49,385 nucleotides of DNA from Rhizobium album (GTDB lineage Bacteria; Pseudomonadota; Alphaproteobacteria; Rhizobiales; Rhizobiaceae). A program made the translations under genes and the position numbers. The DNA is taken from the NCBI RefSeq assembly GCF_003122325.1, contig NZ_QFBC01000027.1, positions 1-49,385 of the forward strand. The letters run 5' to 3'. How positions within the stretch are numbered: position 1 is the first letter of the stretch; each line of letters opens with the position of its first letter. The notes beneath the pieces are model-generated. The model searched no databases and had not been told where the DNA came from. It worked only from the letters and a program-made list of their open reading frames with translations. Shown here piece after piece: positions 17,751 to 26,874 of this stretch.

Positions 17751-18760
17751 ACCGCTTCGACTATGCCCGCCCGACCAGCGTCGCCGAAGCGGTGCAGGCA
17801 GGTGCCGGAGAGCAGGTCCGCTATCTGGCGGGCGGCACCAACCTGATCGACCTGATGAAGGAGAACGTCGATCGGCCGATTACGGTGATCGACATCAACC
17901 GGCTGCCGCTGGACGCGATCGAGGAGCTGGACGGCGGTGGACTGCGGCTGGGCGCGCTCGTGCCGAACGCCGATACGGCCTGGGACGCGCGGGTCGAGCA
18001 ACGCTATCCCTTGCTGTCCTCCGCGATCCTTGCCGGCGCCAGCCCCCAGTTGCGCAACGCCGCGACCAATGGCGGCAACCTCAACCAGCGCACGCGCTGC
18101 TATTATTTCTATGACGTCGCCACGCCCTGCAACAAGCGCAAGCCGGGCTCCGGCTGCGGCGCGATCGGCGGGGTCAATCGCATCCACGCCATCCTGGGCG
18201 CGAGCAACCAGTGCATCGCCACGCACCCATCGGACATGTGCGTCGCGCTGGCGGTGCTCGACGCGACCGTCCAGGTGACCGGTCCGGACGGCGACCGAGC
18301 GATCCCGATCGCCGATTATCATCGGCTGCCCGGCGACGAGCCGTGGCGCGACAACACGCTGAAGCCCGGCGAATTGGTGACGGGCATCGACCTGCCGGCC
18401 GAAGATTTCACCCAGAACTACACCTACCTGAAGCTGCGCGATCGCCTGTCCTACGCCTTCGCGCTGGTTTCGATAGCCGTCGCGATGCGGGTCGAAGGCG
18501 GCACCATCGCTGAAGCGCGGGTGGCGCTCGGCGGCGTTGCGCACAAGCCATGGCGCAGCAGGGAAGCCGAGAAGCTGCTGAAGGGACAGCAGCCGTCGCC
18601 GCAGGCGTTCGGCGCTTTCGCCGACGCCCTGCTCGCCGAGGCGGTCGGTCAGGGCGAGAACGACTTCAAGATCCCGCTCGCGCGCAAGGGGATCGTCCGT
18701 GCGCTGAAGCAGGCCGCCGAAGCCACCCCGCAATCGCAGACCGACAAGCGCGTCGCTTAA
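17747..18760 (+). CDS. paoB: Aldehyde oxidoreductase FAD subunit with extra Fe-S cluster (PaoB-like)
   Basis: A 337-residue FAD-binding subunit: RYLAGGTNLIDLMK and ATNGGNLNQRTRCYY contact FAD. The cysteines in RCYYFYDVATPCNKRKPGSGC and NQCIATHPSDMC correspond to the additional [4Fe-4S] insert that marks the PaoB group. The start at 17747 overlaps the preceding stop by four bases, so the two are coupled. Electrons pass from the molybdenum subunit through the Fe-S clusters to this flavin. Confidence 0.9.
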   Translation: MNRFDYARPTSVAEAVQAGAGEQVRYLAGGTNLIDLMKENVDRPITVIDINRLPLDAIEELDGGGLRLGALVPNADTAWDARVEQRYPLLSSAILAGASPQLRNAATNGGNLNQRTRCYYFYDVATPCNKRKPGSGCGAIGGVNRIHAILGASNQCIATHPSDMCVALAVLDATVQVTGPDGDRAIPIADYHRLPGDEPWRDNTLKPGELVTGIDLPAEDFTQNYTYLKLRDRLSYAFALVSIAVAMRVEGGTIAEARVALGGVAHKPWRSREAEKLLKGQQPSPQAFGAFADALLAEAVGQGENDFKIPLARKGIVRALKQAAEATPQSQTDKRVA

Positions 18761-18772
18761 GGAACAGACATC

Positions 18773-21019
18773 ATGGCTACCGCAGCGAAAATCGGAATCG
18801 GCAGCGCGATCAACCGCGTCGATGGCGTCGAGAAGGTCACCGGCACGGCGCGCTATGCCGCCGAGCATCCAGTGGAGAACCTGCTGTACGGCTACATCGT
18901 CGAGGCCGCGATCGCCAAAGGGCGGATCGTCAATATCGGTGAGGAAGCTGCGCGCGCCGTGCCCGGCGTCGTCGAGGTCATCACGCACCTCAACCGGCCG
19001 CACGTCGCCTGGACCGACCACAGCTACCAGGACGAGCTGAAAATCCCCGGCTCGCCATTCCGGCCACTCTACGATGACCGCATCCAGTTCAGCCAGCAGC
19101 CCATCGCGCTGGTGATGGCCGAGACGTTCGAGGCAGCGCGCTACGCCGCCAGCCTGGTCGAGGTCGCCTACGAGGCGGAGGCGCACAATACCGACTTCGA
19201 GGTTGCGGTCGGCGATAAGTACGTGCCGAAGAAAAAGCGCAGCGGCTACATGGCGCCGAAAAACCGCGGGGACGCGGCACAGGCGTTCGCGGACGCTCCG
19301 CTCAAGGTGGCCGGCGACTACCGGCTCGCGCCGGAACACCATAATCCCATGGAGATGTTCGGCTCCACTGTCGAATGGCACGGCGACGGTAGCATCACCG
19401 TGTGGGATAAGACCCAAGGTTCGCAGGGGGTGCATGCCTACCTTGCCAGCGTCTTCGGCTTTTCGAAAAAGAAGGTACGCGTGCTCAACCCCTATGTCGG
19501 CGGCGCCTTCGGCTCGGGCCTGCGGCCACAGCATCAGGTGTTCCTGGCGGTCCTTGCCGCCAAGATGCTGGAACGCTCGGTCCGGGTCACGATGACCCGC
19601 AATCAGATGTTCAGCCACGCCTATCGCCCCCAGGCGATCCAGAGCATCGCGCTGGGCGCGGAGACGACCGGTAAGCTCACCGCGATCCGCAACGAGGCGA
19701 CCACCTCCACCTCGCGCTACGAAGACAATATGGAGAACGTCGTCACCTGGGGGCTGATGAATTACGACTGCCCCAATGCCGACGCAGAATATACCGTCGC
19801 TCAGATCGATACGGCGACATCGGCGGACATGCGCGCGCCGGGGGCTGCGACCGGCATGACGCTGTTCGAGATCGCGATTGACGAGATGGCCTATGTCGCC
19901 AAGGTCGATCCGCTCGAGTTCCGGCTCGTCAACTACTCGCCCATCGATGCGATGAACGGAACGCCATACACCAGCAAGGCGTTGCGAGAGGCGTTTCGCG
20001 AAGGGGCCGAGGCGTTCGGATGGAGCGAGCGCTCGGCGGAGCCGCGCTCGATGCGCGATGGCAAGGAGCTGGTCGGCTGGGGCTGCGCGACCGGCATGTG
20101 GGACGCGCAATTTTCCAAGACGTCTGCGAGCGCGAAGCTCACGGCCAACGGACATCTGGAAGTAGCGTGCGCGACGTCGGACATCGGCACCGGCAGCTAC
20201 ACGGTGATGACCCTGGTCGCCGCCGACACGCTAGGCCTACCCCCTGAGCAGATCACCGCCAAGCTGGGCGACTCCGACCTGCCGACCGCCCCGGTCGAAG
20301 GGGGGTCGTGGGGGGCGGCATCGTCCGGCGCGGCGGTGCAGCTCGCGTGTCAGGCGGTCGGCAAGAAGCTCCTGAAGGCGGCCGGCAAGATCGCTGGTGA
20401 ACCGCTGGGCGACGCGAAGATAGACGACGTGCTCTTCGAGGACGGCTGCCTGGTGCTGAAGGACACGCCGACCGTCCGGGTGCCGTTCGGCGATGCGATG
20501 CGCGCCGCGGACCTGACGGAGATCGAGGAGGAAGCGACCGCTGCGCCCGGGTTCGGCGACATGTGGAAGGGTCTGCAAAAGTCCAAGAACACCCACAGCG
20601 CCATCTTCGCGGAGGTGAAGGTGGACGAGGAGCTGGGCGTGATCCGCGTCACCCGCATCGTCGATGCGGTCGCCGCCGGCCGCATCATCAACCCGAAGAC
20701 GGCGCGCAGCCAAATCATTGGCGGCGTGGTGATGGGCATGGGCATGGCGCTCCATGAGGAGACCTTCCCCGACCACCGGCTGGGACGGTGGATGAACCAC
20801 AACTTCGGCGAATACCATGTGCCCGTGCACGCCGACATCCACGACATCCAGGTGATCTTCGTCGATGAACCCGATCCCGAGGTGACTCCGCTCGGCGTGA
20901 AAGGCCTCGGCGAGATCGGCATCGTCGGCACCGCAGCTGCGATCGCCAATGCGATCTATCACGCGACCGGTAAGCGGGTGCGGTCCTTGCCCATCACGAT
21001 CGATAAGATCCTGGATTGA
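18773..21019 (+). CDS. paoC: Aldehyde oxidoreductase molybdopterin subunit (PaoC-like)
   Basis: A 748-residue molybdenum-cofactor subunit of the xanthine oxidase family. Domain order is normal: N-terminal hammerhead (DGVEKVTGTARYAAE), VGGAFGSGLRPQHQ, MRAPGAATG and, near the C-terminus, GVKGLGEIGIVG whose glutamate is the catalytic base. These enzymes oxidise aromatic and other aldehydes to acids. AAGGAAC sits ahead of the ATG at 18773. A PaoD/XdhC-type cofactor-insertion chaperone, normally needed for this group, is not in the window. Confidence 0.92.
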   Translation: MATAAKIGIGSAINRVDGVEKVTGTARYAAEHPVENLLYGYIVEAAIAKGRIVNIGEEAARAVPGVVEVITHLNRPHVAWTDHSYQDELKIPGSPFRPLYDDRIQFSQQPIALVMAETFEAARYAASLVEVAYEAEAHNTDFEVAVGDKYVPKKKRSGYMAPKNRGDAAQAFADAPLKVAGDYRLAPEHHNPMEMFGSTVEWHGDGSITVWDKTQGSQGVHAYLASVFGFSKKKVRVLNPYVGGAFGSGLRPQHQVFLAVLAAKMLERSVRVTMTRNQMFSHAYRPQAIQSIALGAETTGKLTAIRNEATTSTSRYEDNMENVVTWGLMNYDCPNADAEYTVAQIDTATSADMRAPGAATGMTLFEIAIDEMAYVAKVDPLEFRLVNYSPIDAMNGTPYTSKALREAFREGAEAFGWSERSAEPRSMRDGKELVGWGCATGMWDAQFSKTSASAKLTANGHLEVACATSDIGTGSYTVMTLVAADTLGLPPEQITAKLGDSDLPTAPVEGGSWGAASSGAAVQLACQAVGKKLLKAAGKIAGEPLGDAKIDDVLFEDGCLVLKDTPTVRVPFGDAMRAADLTEIEEEATAAPGFGDMWKGLQKSKNTHSAIFAEVKVDEELGVIRVTRIVDAVAAGRIINPKTARSQIIGGVVMGMGMALHEETFPDHRLGRWMNHNFGEYHVPVHADIHDIQVIFVDEPDPEVTPLGVKGLGEIGIVGTAAAIANAIYHATGKRVRSLPITIDKILD

Positions 21020-21062
21020 TTAGGCGATGTGAGCCTCCGCCGTGCCGGGTCTATAGCCGGTC

Positions 21063-21710
21063 TCAGCCATTCTCCGGTTCTTGGCCTGGCTTGTAGCTGG
21101 GCTTTGCGGGCGGAACGATATAGCTCAACGTAACGATCCCCGCGACGATCAGTCCAGCACGCCAATTCCAGAAAGCCAGGACGAACGCTGCCCAATAGGC
21201 TCCGGCAGTGACGGCGAATTTGATGGTTGTTCGTCTAAGGTAGGCGTCCGTCAGGCGCGGGTCTGGAAGCCCCCTCGCGGTTGCATAGACCCAACGCACG
21301 AACCACCACGTCGCCGGCGCCGCTGCCACGCCCAGATAGGCCAAAACGGCGGTCTTGCTTTCCGCGTCACCGCCGAGATGCTCGATGAGCGGCCGCGCAG
21401 GAAATGGCGTGATGCTGACAGCGGCAAGAAAGCCGATGCTCAGCAGATTGTAGCCATGATCGGTTTTTTGCAGAAGCTTGCCGGTTAAGTGGCTGGAAGT
21501 CCAGTAAAGGCCGATCAGGATCACGCTAAGGGCGTAGGCCGCATATTCCGGTGCCAGCTTTAGGTATGCCGCTGCTAGGTCGCCGTCAGTCGGCTCTGGT
21601 GCGTGTAGTTCGGTCACCGGAAGGGTGATGGCAATTGCCAGCACCGCGTCCATGAACGCCTCGAGACGATCCGATTTGCGTTCGGTTGCTTTGAGAGAGG
21701 ATGTCGCCAT
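21063..21710 (-). CDS. TMEM175/DUF1211-type membrane protein
   Basis: A 215-residue integral membrane protein. The N-terminal RLEAFMDAVLAIAITLPVTEL fits the FSDAVxAIxxTLLVxEL signature of the DUF1211/TMEM175 potassium-channel family, with Met-Asp in place of Ser-Asp. About five to six hydrophobic segments follow (YAAYALSVILIGLYWTS, LLSIGFLAAVSITPF, and others). Bacterial members may conduct potassium; direct function here is unknown. It lies 6 bases after an aldo/keto reductase gene and probably shares its transcript. Confidence 0.75.
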   Translation of the reverse strand: MATSSLKATERKSDRLEAFMDAVLAIAITLPVTELHAPEPTDGDLAAAYLKLAPEYAAYALSVILIGLYWTSSHLTGKLLQKTDHGYNLLSIGFLAAVSITPFPARPLIEHLGGDAESKTAVLAYLGVAAAPATWWFVRWVYATARGLPDPRLTDAYLRRTTIKFAVTAGAYWAAFVLAFWNWRAGLIVAGIVTLSYIVPPAKPSYKPGQEPENG

Positions 21711-21716
21711 CTGACG

Positions 21717-22547
21717 CTACAGCATTTCGAGTGGGCGACGGCCCGCTGGCCGGGGAAATGCCGCATCGAGTGTCGCAAGGTCGGCGTCGGAGAGCACGAT
21801 ATCTGCGGCCGCGCGGTTCTCCCGCACATGTGCAATCGAACTCGCTTTCGGGATGGCGATGAGGCCATCGTGGCGCAACGTCCAGGCAAGTGCGACCTGC
21901 GCAGGGGTTGCGCCAACCTGGGCCGTTACTTTGTCGAGGGCGGGATGGCTTGAGAGGCGTCCCTGCTCGACGGGACTATACGCCATCACTGGCACTTTGT
22001 GCTGGGCGAGCCACGGCAACAGGTCCAACTCAGGGCCTCGCCGGACGAGATTGTAGAGGATCTGATCGGTCACGCAGCCATCCCCGCCCGCAGCGACAAG
22101 CTCTTCCATATCGTCGGTATCGAGATTGCTGACACCCCAGTGTCGGATCTTTCCTGCCGATTTGAGCGCCTCCATTGCCTCTATCGTTTCAGCGAGCGGC
22201 ACTGATCCCCGCCAGTGGAGCAGGTAGAGGTCGAGCCGATCGGTGCCGAGCCGCTTCAGGCTCGCCTCGCACGCACCGGCAAGGCGGGAGCGCGATGCGT
22301 TCTGTGGATACGCCTTGCTGACGAGGAATAACTTGTCGCGACGGTCGCCGAGCGCTTCGCAGATCAGCGTTTCCGCCGCACCATCGCCGTACATTTCAGC
22401 GGTATCGATCAGCGTCATGCCCAGCTCGACACCGACGCGCAGCGCGGCGATTTCATCGGATCGCCGCTCGGCACGCTCACCCATCTTCCAGGTGCCTTGA
22501 CCCATTGAAGGAACCTCTTCCCCGCCGGGCAATGTCACGTGTTTCAT
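21717..22547 (-). CDS. Aldo/keto reductase
   Basis: A 276-residue NADPH-dependent oxidoreductase of the AKR family (YafB/DkgA-like subgroup). The catalytic tetrad is visible: Asp and Tyr in LIDTAEMYGDG, Lys in LFLVSKAYP and His in LYLLHWRG. C-terminal GLIAIPKASSIAHVRENRAA binds the cofactor phosphate. Such enzymes reduce reactive aldehydes and ketones, including methylglyoxal. Neighbouring TetR and quinone-reductase genes suggest an electrophile-defence set. Confidence 0.88.
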   Translation of the reverse strand: MKHVTLPGGEEVPSMGQGTWKMGERAERRSDEIAALRVGVELGMTLIDTAEMYGDGAAETLICEALGDRRDKLFLVSKAYPQNASRSRLAGACEASLKRLGTDRLDLYLLHWRGSVPLAETIEAMEALKSAGKIRHWGVSNLDTDDMEELVAAGGDGCVTDQILYNLVRRGPELDLLPWLAQHKVPVMAYSPVEQGRLSSHPALDKVTAQVGATPAQVALAWTLRHDGLIAIPKASSIAHVRENRAAADIVLSDADLATLDAAFPRPAGRRPLEML

Positions 22548-22622
22548 GTGCTTTCGTCCTATGAGATGAGTTCGACTGTTCGGTCGCGGGAGGCGGATTG
22601 GCAGATGACCACCATGTAACGA

Positions 22623-23243
22623 TCATATCGCGGCCGGCCATCTATCGAGTGCCATTTTGGCGATGGAGAGCAGTTCGTTGATCGTAGCGCCGTCGCGCGC
22701 CTGAACGGACATGCCTTCCATGACCGTATTGATGAATTTGCCTAGCACGGCCGGATCGGTGTTGGCCGCAAGCTCGCCCTGCGCGGCGCCGCGTTGCAGA
22801 CGCTCGATCAGGAGGGCCTCCGCCGCGATACGCTTGTCGCGCAGCAGGCATTCGATGGCGGCGGACGCCGGCGAAACGGCTACCGCTGCCGAATACATGA
22901 AGCAGCCGGCCGGCGTTCCAGGTTCCGAGAATGATGACGCCGCTCGTTCCAGCAGGCCTTTGACGGCCTCGTAGGTGGACAACGCCGGATCGTTGATGGG
23001 TGCATAGAGGTGGACGCTGAACGTCGCGGCGTAGCGCTCGATCACCGCCGCAAACAGCCCCGCTTTGTTGTCAAACGCTGCATAGAGACTGGCGGCGGCG
23101 ACGCCAGTCTCCGCCACCAGATCGGCCATCGATGTCGCCTCGTAACCGCGCTGCCAGAACAGCCGCACCGCCTTGTCGAGCGCAGCGTCAGTGTCGAACA
23201 CACGAGGGCGACCTGCGCGGCGACGGGCTTTCGTCTCTGTCAT
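22623..23243 (-). CDS. TetR-family repressor
   Basis: A 206-residue TetR/AcrR-type regulator with N-terminal helix-turn-helix (FDTDAALDKAVRLFWQRGYEATSMADLVAETGVAAASLYAAF, about residues 19-60) and a ligand-binding helical C-terminus containing a CFMYSAAV segment. It is divergent from the MDR oxidoreductase at 23340, with a near-perfect palindrome between them, the classical layout for a repressor sensing an electrophile or quinone. It may also control the aldo/keto reductase downstream on its own strand. Confidence 0.88.
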   Translation of the reverse strand: MTETKARRRAGRPRVFDTDAALDKAVRLFWQRGYEATSMADLVAETGVAAASLYAAFDNKAGLFAAVIERYAATFSVHLYAPINDPALSTYEAVKGLLERAASSFSEPGTPAGCFMYSAAVAVSPASAAIECLLRDKRIAAEALLIERLQRGAAQGELAANTDPAVLGKFINTVMEGMSVQARDGATINELLSIAKMALDRWPAAI

Positions 23244-23312
23244 CTCTGGTCCACGATATGGAACGATCGATAAATAATATCTTGAAACTGGCGGTCCGCT
23301 ACCTTACAGAAC

Positions 23313-23327
23313 GATTATTCAATAATC
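23313..23327. promoter_or_regulatory. Operator candidate for the TetR regulator
   Basis: GATTATTCAATAATC has perfect 7-base arms around a single central base. It lies between the divergent TetR and MDR genes and just 2 bases before the AAGGAG ribosome site of the gene at 23340, so binding would block its expression. Confidence 0.6.
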
Positions 23328-23339
23328 AAGGAGTCTCCA

Positions 23340-24329
23340 ATGAGCCGCATCGTCCGTATCCACGAATATGGCGACGCCAGCGTCCTCAGGATTGAAGATG
23401 TGGCAGTCCCCGCGCCCGCAGCCGACGAAGTGCAGATCGCGGTAAAGGCGATAGGCATAAACCGCGCCGAGGTGATGTTCCGCAACCATGCCTACCTCCA
23501 GGAAGCCGAGTTCCCAAGCCGCCTTGGCTATGAGGCTGCCGGCACTGTCGTTACGGTCGGCGCGGACGTGACCGGGTTTGCGGAAGGCGAAGCCGTCAGC
23601 GTCATCCCCCCGCTCGATATCGCGCGCTGGGGCACTTATGGCGAGGTCGCCAACGTGCCCGCCCGCCTCGTCGTCAAGCATCCGGCGGCGCTGTCGTTCG
23701 AGGAAGCGGCGGCCGTGTGGATGCAGTATGTCACCGCCTGGGGTGCGCTGGTGGAGCAGGCGAAACTCGGCGAGGGCGATTTCGTCATCGTCACTGCTGC
23801 CTCCAGCAGCGTCGGCCTTGCTGCCTTCCAGATTGCGCGGATGGTCGGCGCGACGGTAATCGCGACGACGCGTACCGGCGCCAAGCGCCAGGCCCTGATC
23901 GATGCCGGTGCACATCATGTCGTCGCGACCGGGGAAGAGGATCTGGTAGCGAGGGTGATGGAGATAACCGATGGTCAGGGTGCGCGCGTGGTGCTCGATC
24001 CGGTCGGAGGCCCGTCGTTCGAGCCGCTGACCGAGAGCATGGCACGCGGCGGCATCTTGCTCGAATACGGCGCGCTCAGCGGCGAACCGACGCCGTTCCC
24101 GTTGTTCTCCGTGCTGGGCAAGAGCCTCACGCTCAAGGGGTATCTCTACAGCGAGATCGTCTCGGACGATGCCGCCCTCGATCGCGCCAAGGCGTTCATC
24201 GTGGCGGGTCTGGAATCGGGCGCGCTCAAGCCGCGGATCGCGCGCACTTTCCCGCTCGACGCCATCCAGGACGCTCACCGCTTCCTCGAATCGAACGACC
24301 AGATCGGCAAAGTCGTCGTTACGGTCTGA
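23340..24329 (+). CDS. Zinc-free MDR oxidoreductase, quinone-oxidoreductase-like
   Basis: A 329-residue medium-chain dehydrogenase/reductase. N-terminal GroES-like domain (NRAEVMFRNHAYLQ, GYEAAGTVVTVG) and Rossmann domain (VIVTAASSSVGLAAFQIARMVGA) are complete. It lacks both the catalytic zinc cysteine and the four-cysteine structural zinc loop, so it belongs with quinone oxidoreductases or enoyl reductases rather than alcohol dehydrogenases. A strong AAGGAG precedes the ATG. Likely NADPH-dependent reduction of quinones or unsaturated carbonyls under control of the divergent TetR. Confidence 0.85.
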   Translation: MSRIVRIHEYGDASVLRIEDVAVPAPAADEVQIAVKAIGINRAEVMFRNHAYLQEAEFPSRLGYEAAGTVVTVGADVTGFAEGEAVSVIPPLDIARWGTYGEVANVPARLVVKHPAALSFEEAAAVWMQYVTAWGALVEQAKLGEGDFVIVTAASSSVGLAAFQIARMVGATVIATTRTGAKRQALIDAGAHHVVATGEEDLVARVMEITDGQGARVVLDPVGGPSFEPLTESMARGGILLEYGALSGEPTPFPLFSVLGKSLTLKGYLYSEIVSDDAALDRAKAFIVAGLESGALKPRIARTFPLDAIQDAHRFLESNDQIGKVVVTV

Positions 24330-24339
24330 CCGGCATACC

Positions 24340-24365
24340 GGGGGGAGTGAGCGATCGCTCCCCCC
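24340..24365 (+). terminator. GC-rich hairpin after MDR gene
   Basis: GGGGGGAG (24340-24347) pairs with CTCCCCCC (24358-24365), 11 bases after the stop codon, followed by a short TT. Plausible rho-independent terminator with a weak T-tract. Confidence 0.6.
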
Positions 24366-24485
24366 TTCCCCGACATAGGATCGGACCCTCGGCGCCCATG
24401 CCAAGGCTGCTCGTGGCGCAGGCTTGAGAGCATGACCGGAACCTCGCCCGATTAGAAAAACGCCCAGCTCTGTGCAGGATTGAAA

Positions 24486-24509
24486 CTCCCCCCCTCTATA
24501 GTATACTGG
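24486..24509. promoter_or_regulatory. FrmR-type operator candidate ahead of frmR
   Basis: On the minus strand the text is CCAGTATACTATAG followed by a run of G, the A/T-flanked G-tract pattern bound by formaldehyde-sensing CsoR/RcnR/FrmR proteins. It resembles the ATACTGCTAGGGAGTAT arms ahead of frmA (30712) and its ghost copy (26527), about 25 bases upstream of frmR, so autoregulation is likely. Confidence 0.55.
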
Positions 24510-24531
24510 AGCGAATTCTCGGGAAAACGCG

Positions 24532-24822
24532 ATGCCACATTCATCAGAGGACAAGAAGCGAGCCATCACACGCTTGCGGCGTATCAAGGGTCAGGCGGAC
24601 GCTCTGGAACGCGCGATCGAAGCGGGGGCCGATTGCGCTCCCCTGCTGCAGCAAATTGTCGCCATGCGTGGTGCGACAAATGGACTGATGGCAGAAGTGA
24701 TGCAGAGTCATCTCAGGGAAACATTCGGTGCGGGCGCAGATCGGGCCGTCGGAGGCGCAGGTGGCGATCACGATGACGGCGTGGAGGGCGTAATGAAGAT
24801 TCTGCGTACTTATCTTAAATGA
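24532..24822 (+). CDS. frmR: Formaldehyde-responsive repressor FrmR
   Basis: A 96-residue four-helix-bundle repressor of the CsoR/RcnR family. The residues used by E. coli FrmR to sense formaldehyde are in register: Pro2, Cys35 (GADCAPLLQQI) and His60 (MQSHLRETF). RRIKGQADALERAIE and VAMRGATNGLMAEVM are family blocks. Formaldehyde is expected to crosslink Pro2 to Cys35 of a neighbouring subunit and release DNA. His3 is also present, a position used for metal in RcnR. Target: the frmA promoter at 30712-30752 and its own promoter. It is 6 kb from frmA; in E. coli the genes are adjacent, so the cluster has been broken up. Confidence 0.92.
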   Translation: MPHSSEDKKRAITRLRRIKGQADALERAIEAGADCAPLLQQIVAMRGATNGLMAEVMQSHLRETFGAGADRAVGGAGGDHDDGVEGVMKILRTYLK

Positions 24823-24866
24823 CAATTTCAGGCTCATTTTCTTGCCCGTGTTCTCCCGCACTTAGT

Positions 24867-25847
24867 CTAATCCTGCACTCCTAAATGGTTCGTCCGGCGA
24901 ATTTCTGAGGCGGTGCGGCCAGTCTTACGACGTAGCAGAGTGCGGAGAGTGGCTGCATTATCATAGCCGGTGCGGGCTGCGATCTCATCCATTCCCAATT
25001 TGGTTGTCCTCAGGAGATAAGCCGCTCGTTCAACGCGCAGGCTCTGGAAATACGACAATGGAGAGCGGCCCAGCACCATATTGATTCTGCGGGACAGAGT
25101 TCGTTCACTTGTCCCGACAAAGGCCGCGGCCTGCTCCAAGGAAAAGCCCGTATCGAGGTTTTCACGCGCCCACTTCTCGAAGAGCATCACCAGGTGGTCG
25201 GCGTGGCGCAAATGATCCGGGATGGCATAGGTGGCTTGAGGCGAGCGAGGATCGAGCATTAGGTAGCGAGCGACGGTGTCGGCCAGTTCGGGGCTCCGCT
25301 GACGAACGAACCAGAGCGCCAAATCGAAATGTGCGAGCACCGCGCCTGCGGTAACGACCCTGTCGTTACCCACCAGCGCACGGCTGTCATCGAGTGCAAC
25401 GCTGGGATACCGGGCTCTAAAGAAAGGTGCGAGCCACCAACTGGTGGTGGCCTCTTGTTTGTCTAACAATCCCGTCTCGGCCAGGACGAATGTCCCCGTA
25501 CAAGCAGCAGCGATAGTCGCACCATTTGCCTGCCAGGTTCGCAATAGTTCGACAGCTCGCTTTACATCGGGATGAGCAAGGGCGTCGGCAATGCCTTCCT
25601 CCGTCTTCGCTCCCAATGCGGGCACGAAGACAAAGCCAGGAGTTGGGAGGGCGTCGGCCCGAACCGTAGGGATTGCGAGGCCGTGCGCTGTACGTGTAGC
25701 GCGACGAATGCTGGAAACCGACGAGTTCAAAGTTTCACGCAAGGCGGGGGGCGCCAGGTCGCGCGCCGTTGCTAAGGTGTCCTGAAACGCCGCAAGCCCA
25801 GTATCGAACACCCCATCAAGCGCTAAAATTGTCGTAGCTGTGCTCAT
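24867..25847 (-). CDS. GlxA-family AraC-type regulator (DJ-1/PfpI plus AraC)
   Basis: A 326-residue regulator with an N-terminal DJ-1/PfpI-like domain (AIAAACTGTFVLAETGLLD holds the nucleophile-elbow cysteine; ATTSWWLAPFFR) and a C-terminal AraC double helix-turn-helix (FSLEQAAAFVGTSERTLSRRI, and LGMDEIAARTGYDNAATLRTLLRRKTG). Start taken at ATG 25847 (MSTATTILALDG), where the domain begins; an upstream in-frame ATG at 25940 adds 31 unlike residues. Divergent from the ABM monooxygenase gene at 25953, a probable target. Confidence 0.85.
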   Translation of the reverse strand: MSTATTILALDGVFDTGLAAFQDTLATARDLAPPALRETLNSSVSSIRRATRTAHGLAIPTVRADALPTPGFVFVPALGAKTEEGIADALAHPDVKRAVELLRTWQANGATIAAACTGTFVLAETGLLDKQEATTSWWLAPFFRARYPSVALDDSRALVGNDRVVTAGAVLAHFDLALWFVRQRSPELADTVARYLMLDPRSPQATYAIPDHLRHADHLVMLFEKWARENLDTGFSLEQAAAFVGTSERTLSRRINMVLGRSPLSYFQSLRVERAAYLLRTTKLGMDEIAARTGYDNAATLRTLLRRKTGRTASEIRRTNHLGVQD

Positions 25848-25952
25848 GGCGAGAATGGTATCAGGTTTGTCAGTTTTGCCAAGTGCTATCGCTCCGTTGC
25901 AATGATAGTCTAGCGACGCGGCCGATGATGGCGCGATCAAATAGGAAGGAAC

Positions 25953-26375
25953 ATGAGGACCATGAAAGTATTCCTGCTCACGGCGGCCCTCGTTATCGCT
26001 ACCGGCGCGACAAGCGCAATGGCGGATACGACAGGCAGCTCGAAGTCAACCCAACCACAACCAAAGATGGAGACGATGAAGATGACACATATGGGCTTAT
26101 TCGTGCGGCTCGACGCCAAGCCTGGCAAAGAAGCGGCTTTGGAAAAGTTTCTGAAGGACGCGCTGCCGTTGGCACAAGCCGAAACGGGTACTCCGGTCTG
26201 GTATGCTGTAAAGTTCGGACCAAGCAGTTTCGCGATCTTTGACGCCTTTCAGAATGATGGCGACAGAACCGCACATCTCAACGGTCCGATCGCGGCAGCA
26301 CTCATGCAGAACGCCGATGAGCTTCTGGCCACGCCGCCGGTCATCGAGCGCTGGGATGTTCTCGCGGTCAAGTAA
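25953..26375 (+). CDS. Exported ABM-domain (quinol monooxygenase-like) protein
   Basis: A 140-residue protein with a signal peptide (MRTMKVFLLTAALVIATGATSAMA, residues 1-24) followed by an antibiotic-biosynthesis-monooxygenase dimeric alpha/beta-barrel domain: LFVRLDAKPGKEAALEKFL, WYAVKFGPSSFAIFDAFQND, AHLNGPIAAALM. The family includes quinol monooxygenase YgiN and heme-degrading enzymes. Export is unusual for the family. Two further ABM genes occur later in the window (38640 and 43366). Divergent from the GlxA-type regulator. Confidence 0.82.
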   Translation: MRTMKVFLLTAALVIATGATSAMADTTGSSKSTQPQPKMETMKMTHMGLFVRLDAKPGKEAALEKFLKDALPLAQAETGTPVWYAVKFGPSSFAIFDAFQNDGDRTAHLNGPIAAALMQNADELLATPPVIERWDVLAVK

Positions 26376-26467
26376 GCTAGACAGAGCGGTATGTGGCATC
26401 GCTGCGACCGCTCTGCCGCCATCGTCGTGGTGAGTTTCTTCTTCCACGTAAGCGATGTCGCGCTAGT

Positions 26468-26779
<312 letters not shown>

Positions 26780-26874
26780 CCGGCTTCCGCCAGCCGCTTC
26801 CCGCGCCGCGCTATCGCGCGACGGCGTGACCCCGCCGGCTGCTTTCCCATTAGAACAAAAGGACCATCGATCCC

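Noticed and set aside
17699..20155. An 818-codon open frame on the minus strand
   Set aside because: It is the antisense of paoA/paoB/paoC, whose products are complete family members; the minus frame is Arg/Asp-rich with no domain and arises from high GC.
23340..24329. Annotation as a zinc alcohol dehydrogenase
   Set aside because: Both the catalytic zinc cysteine and the structural four-cysteine loop are missing; quinone-oxidoreductase-like is the better call.
23319..24587. A 422-codon minus-strand open frame
   Set aside because: Antisense of the MDR oxidoreductase gene, which has full family motifs.
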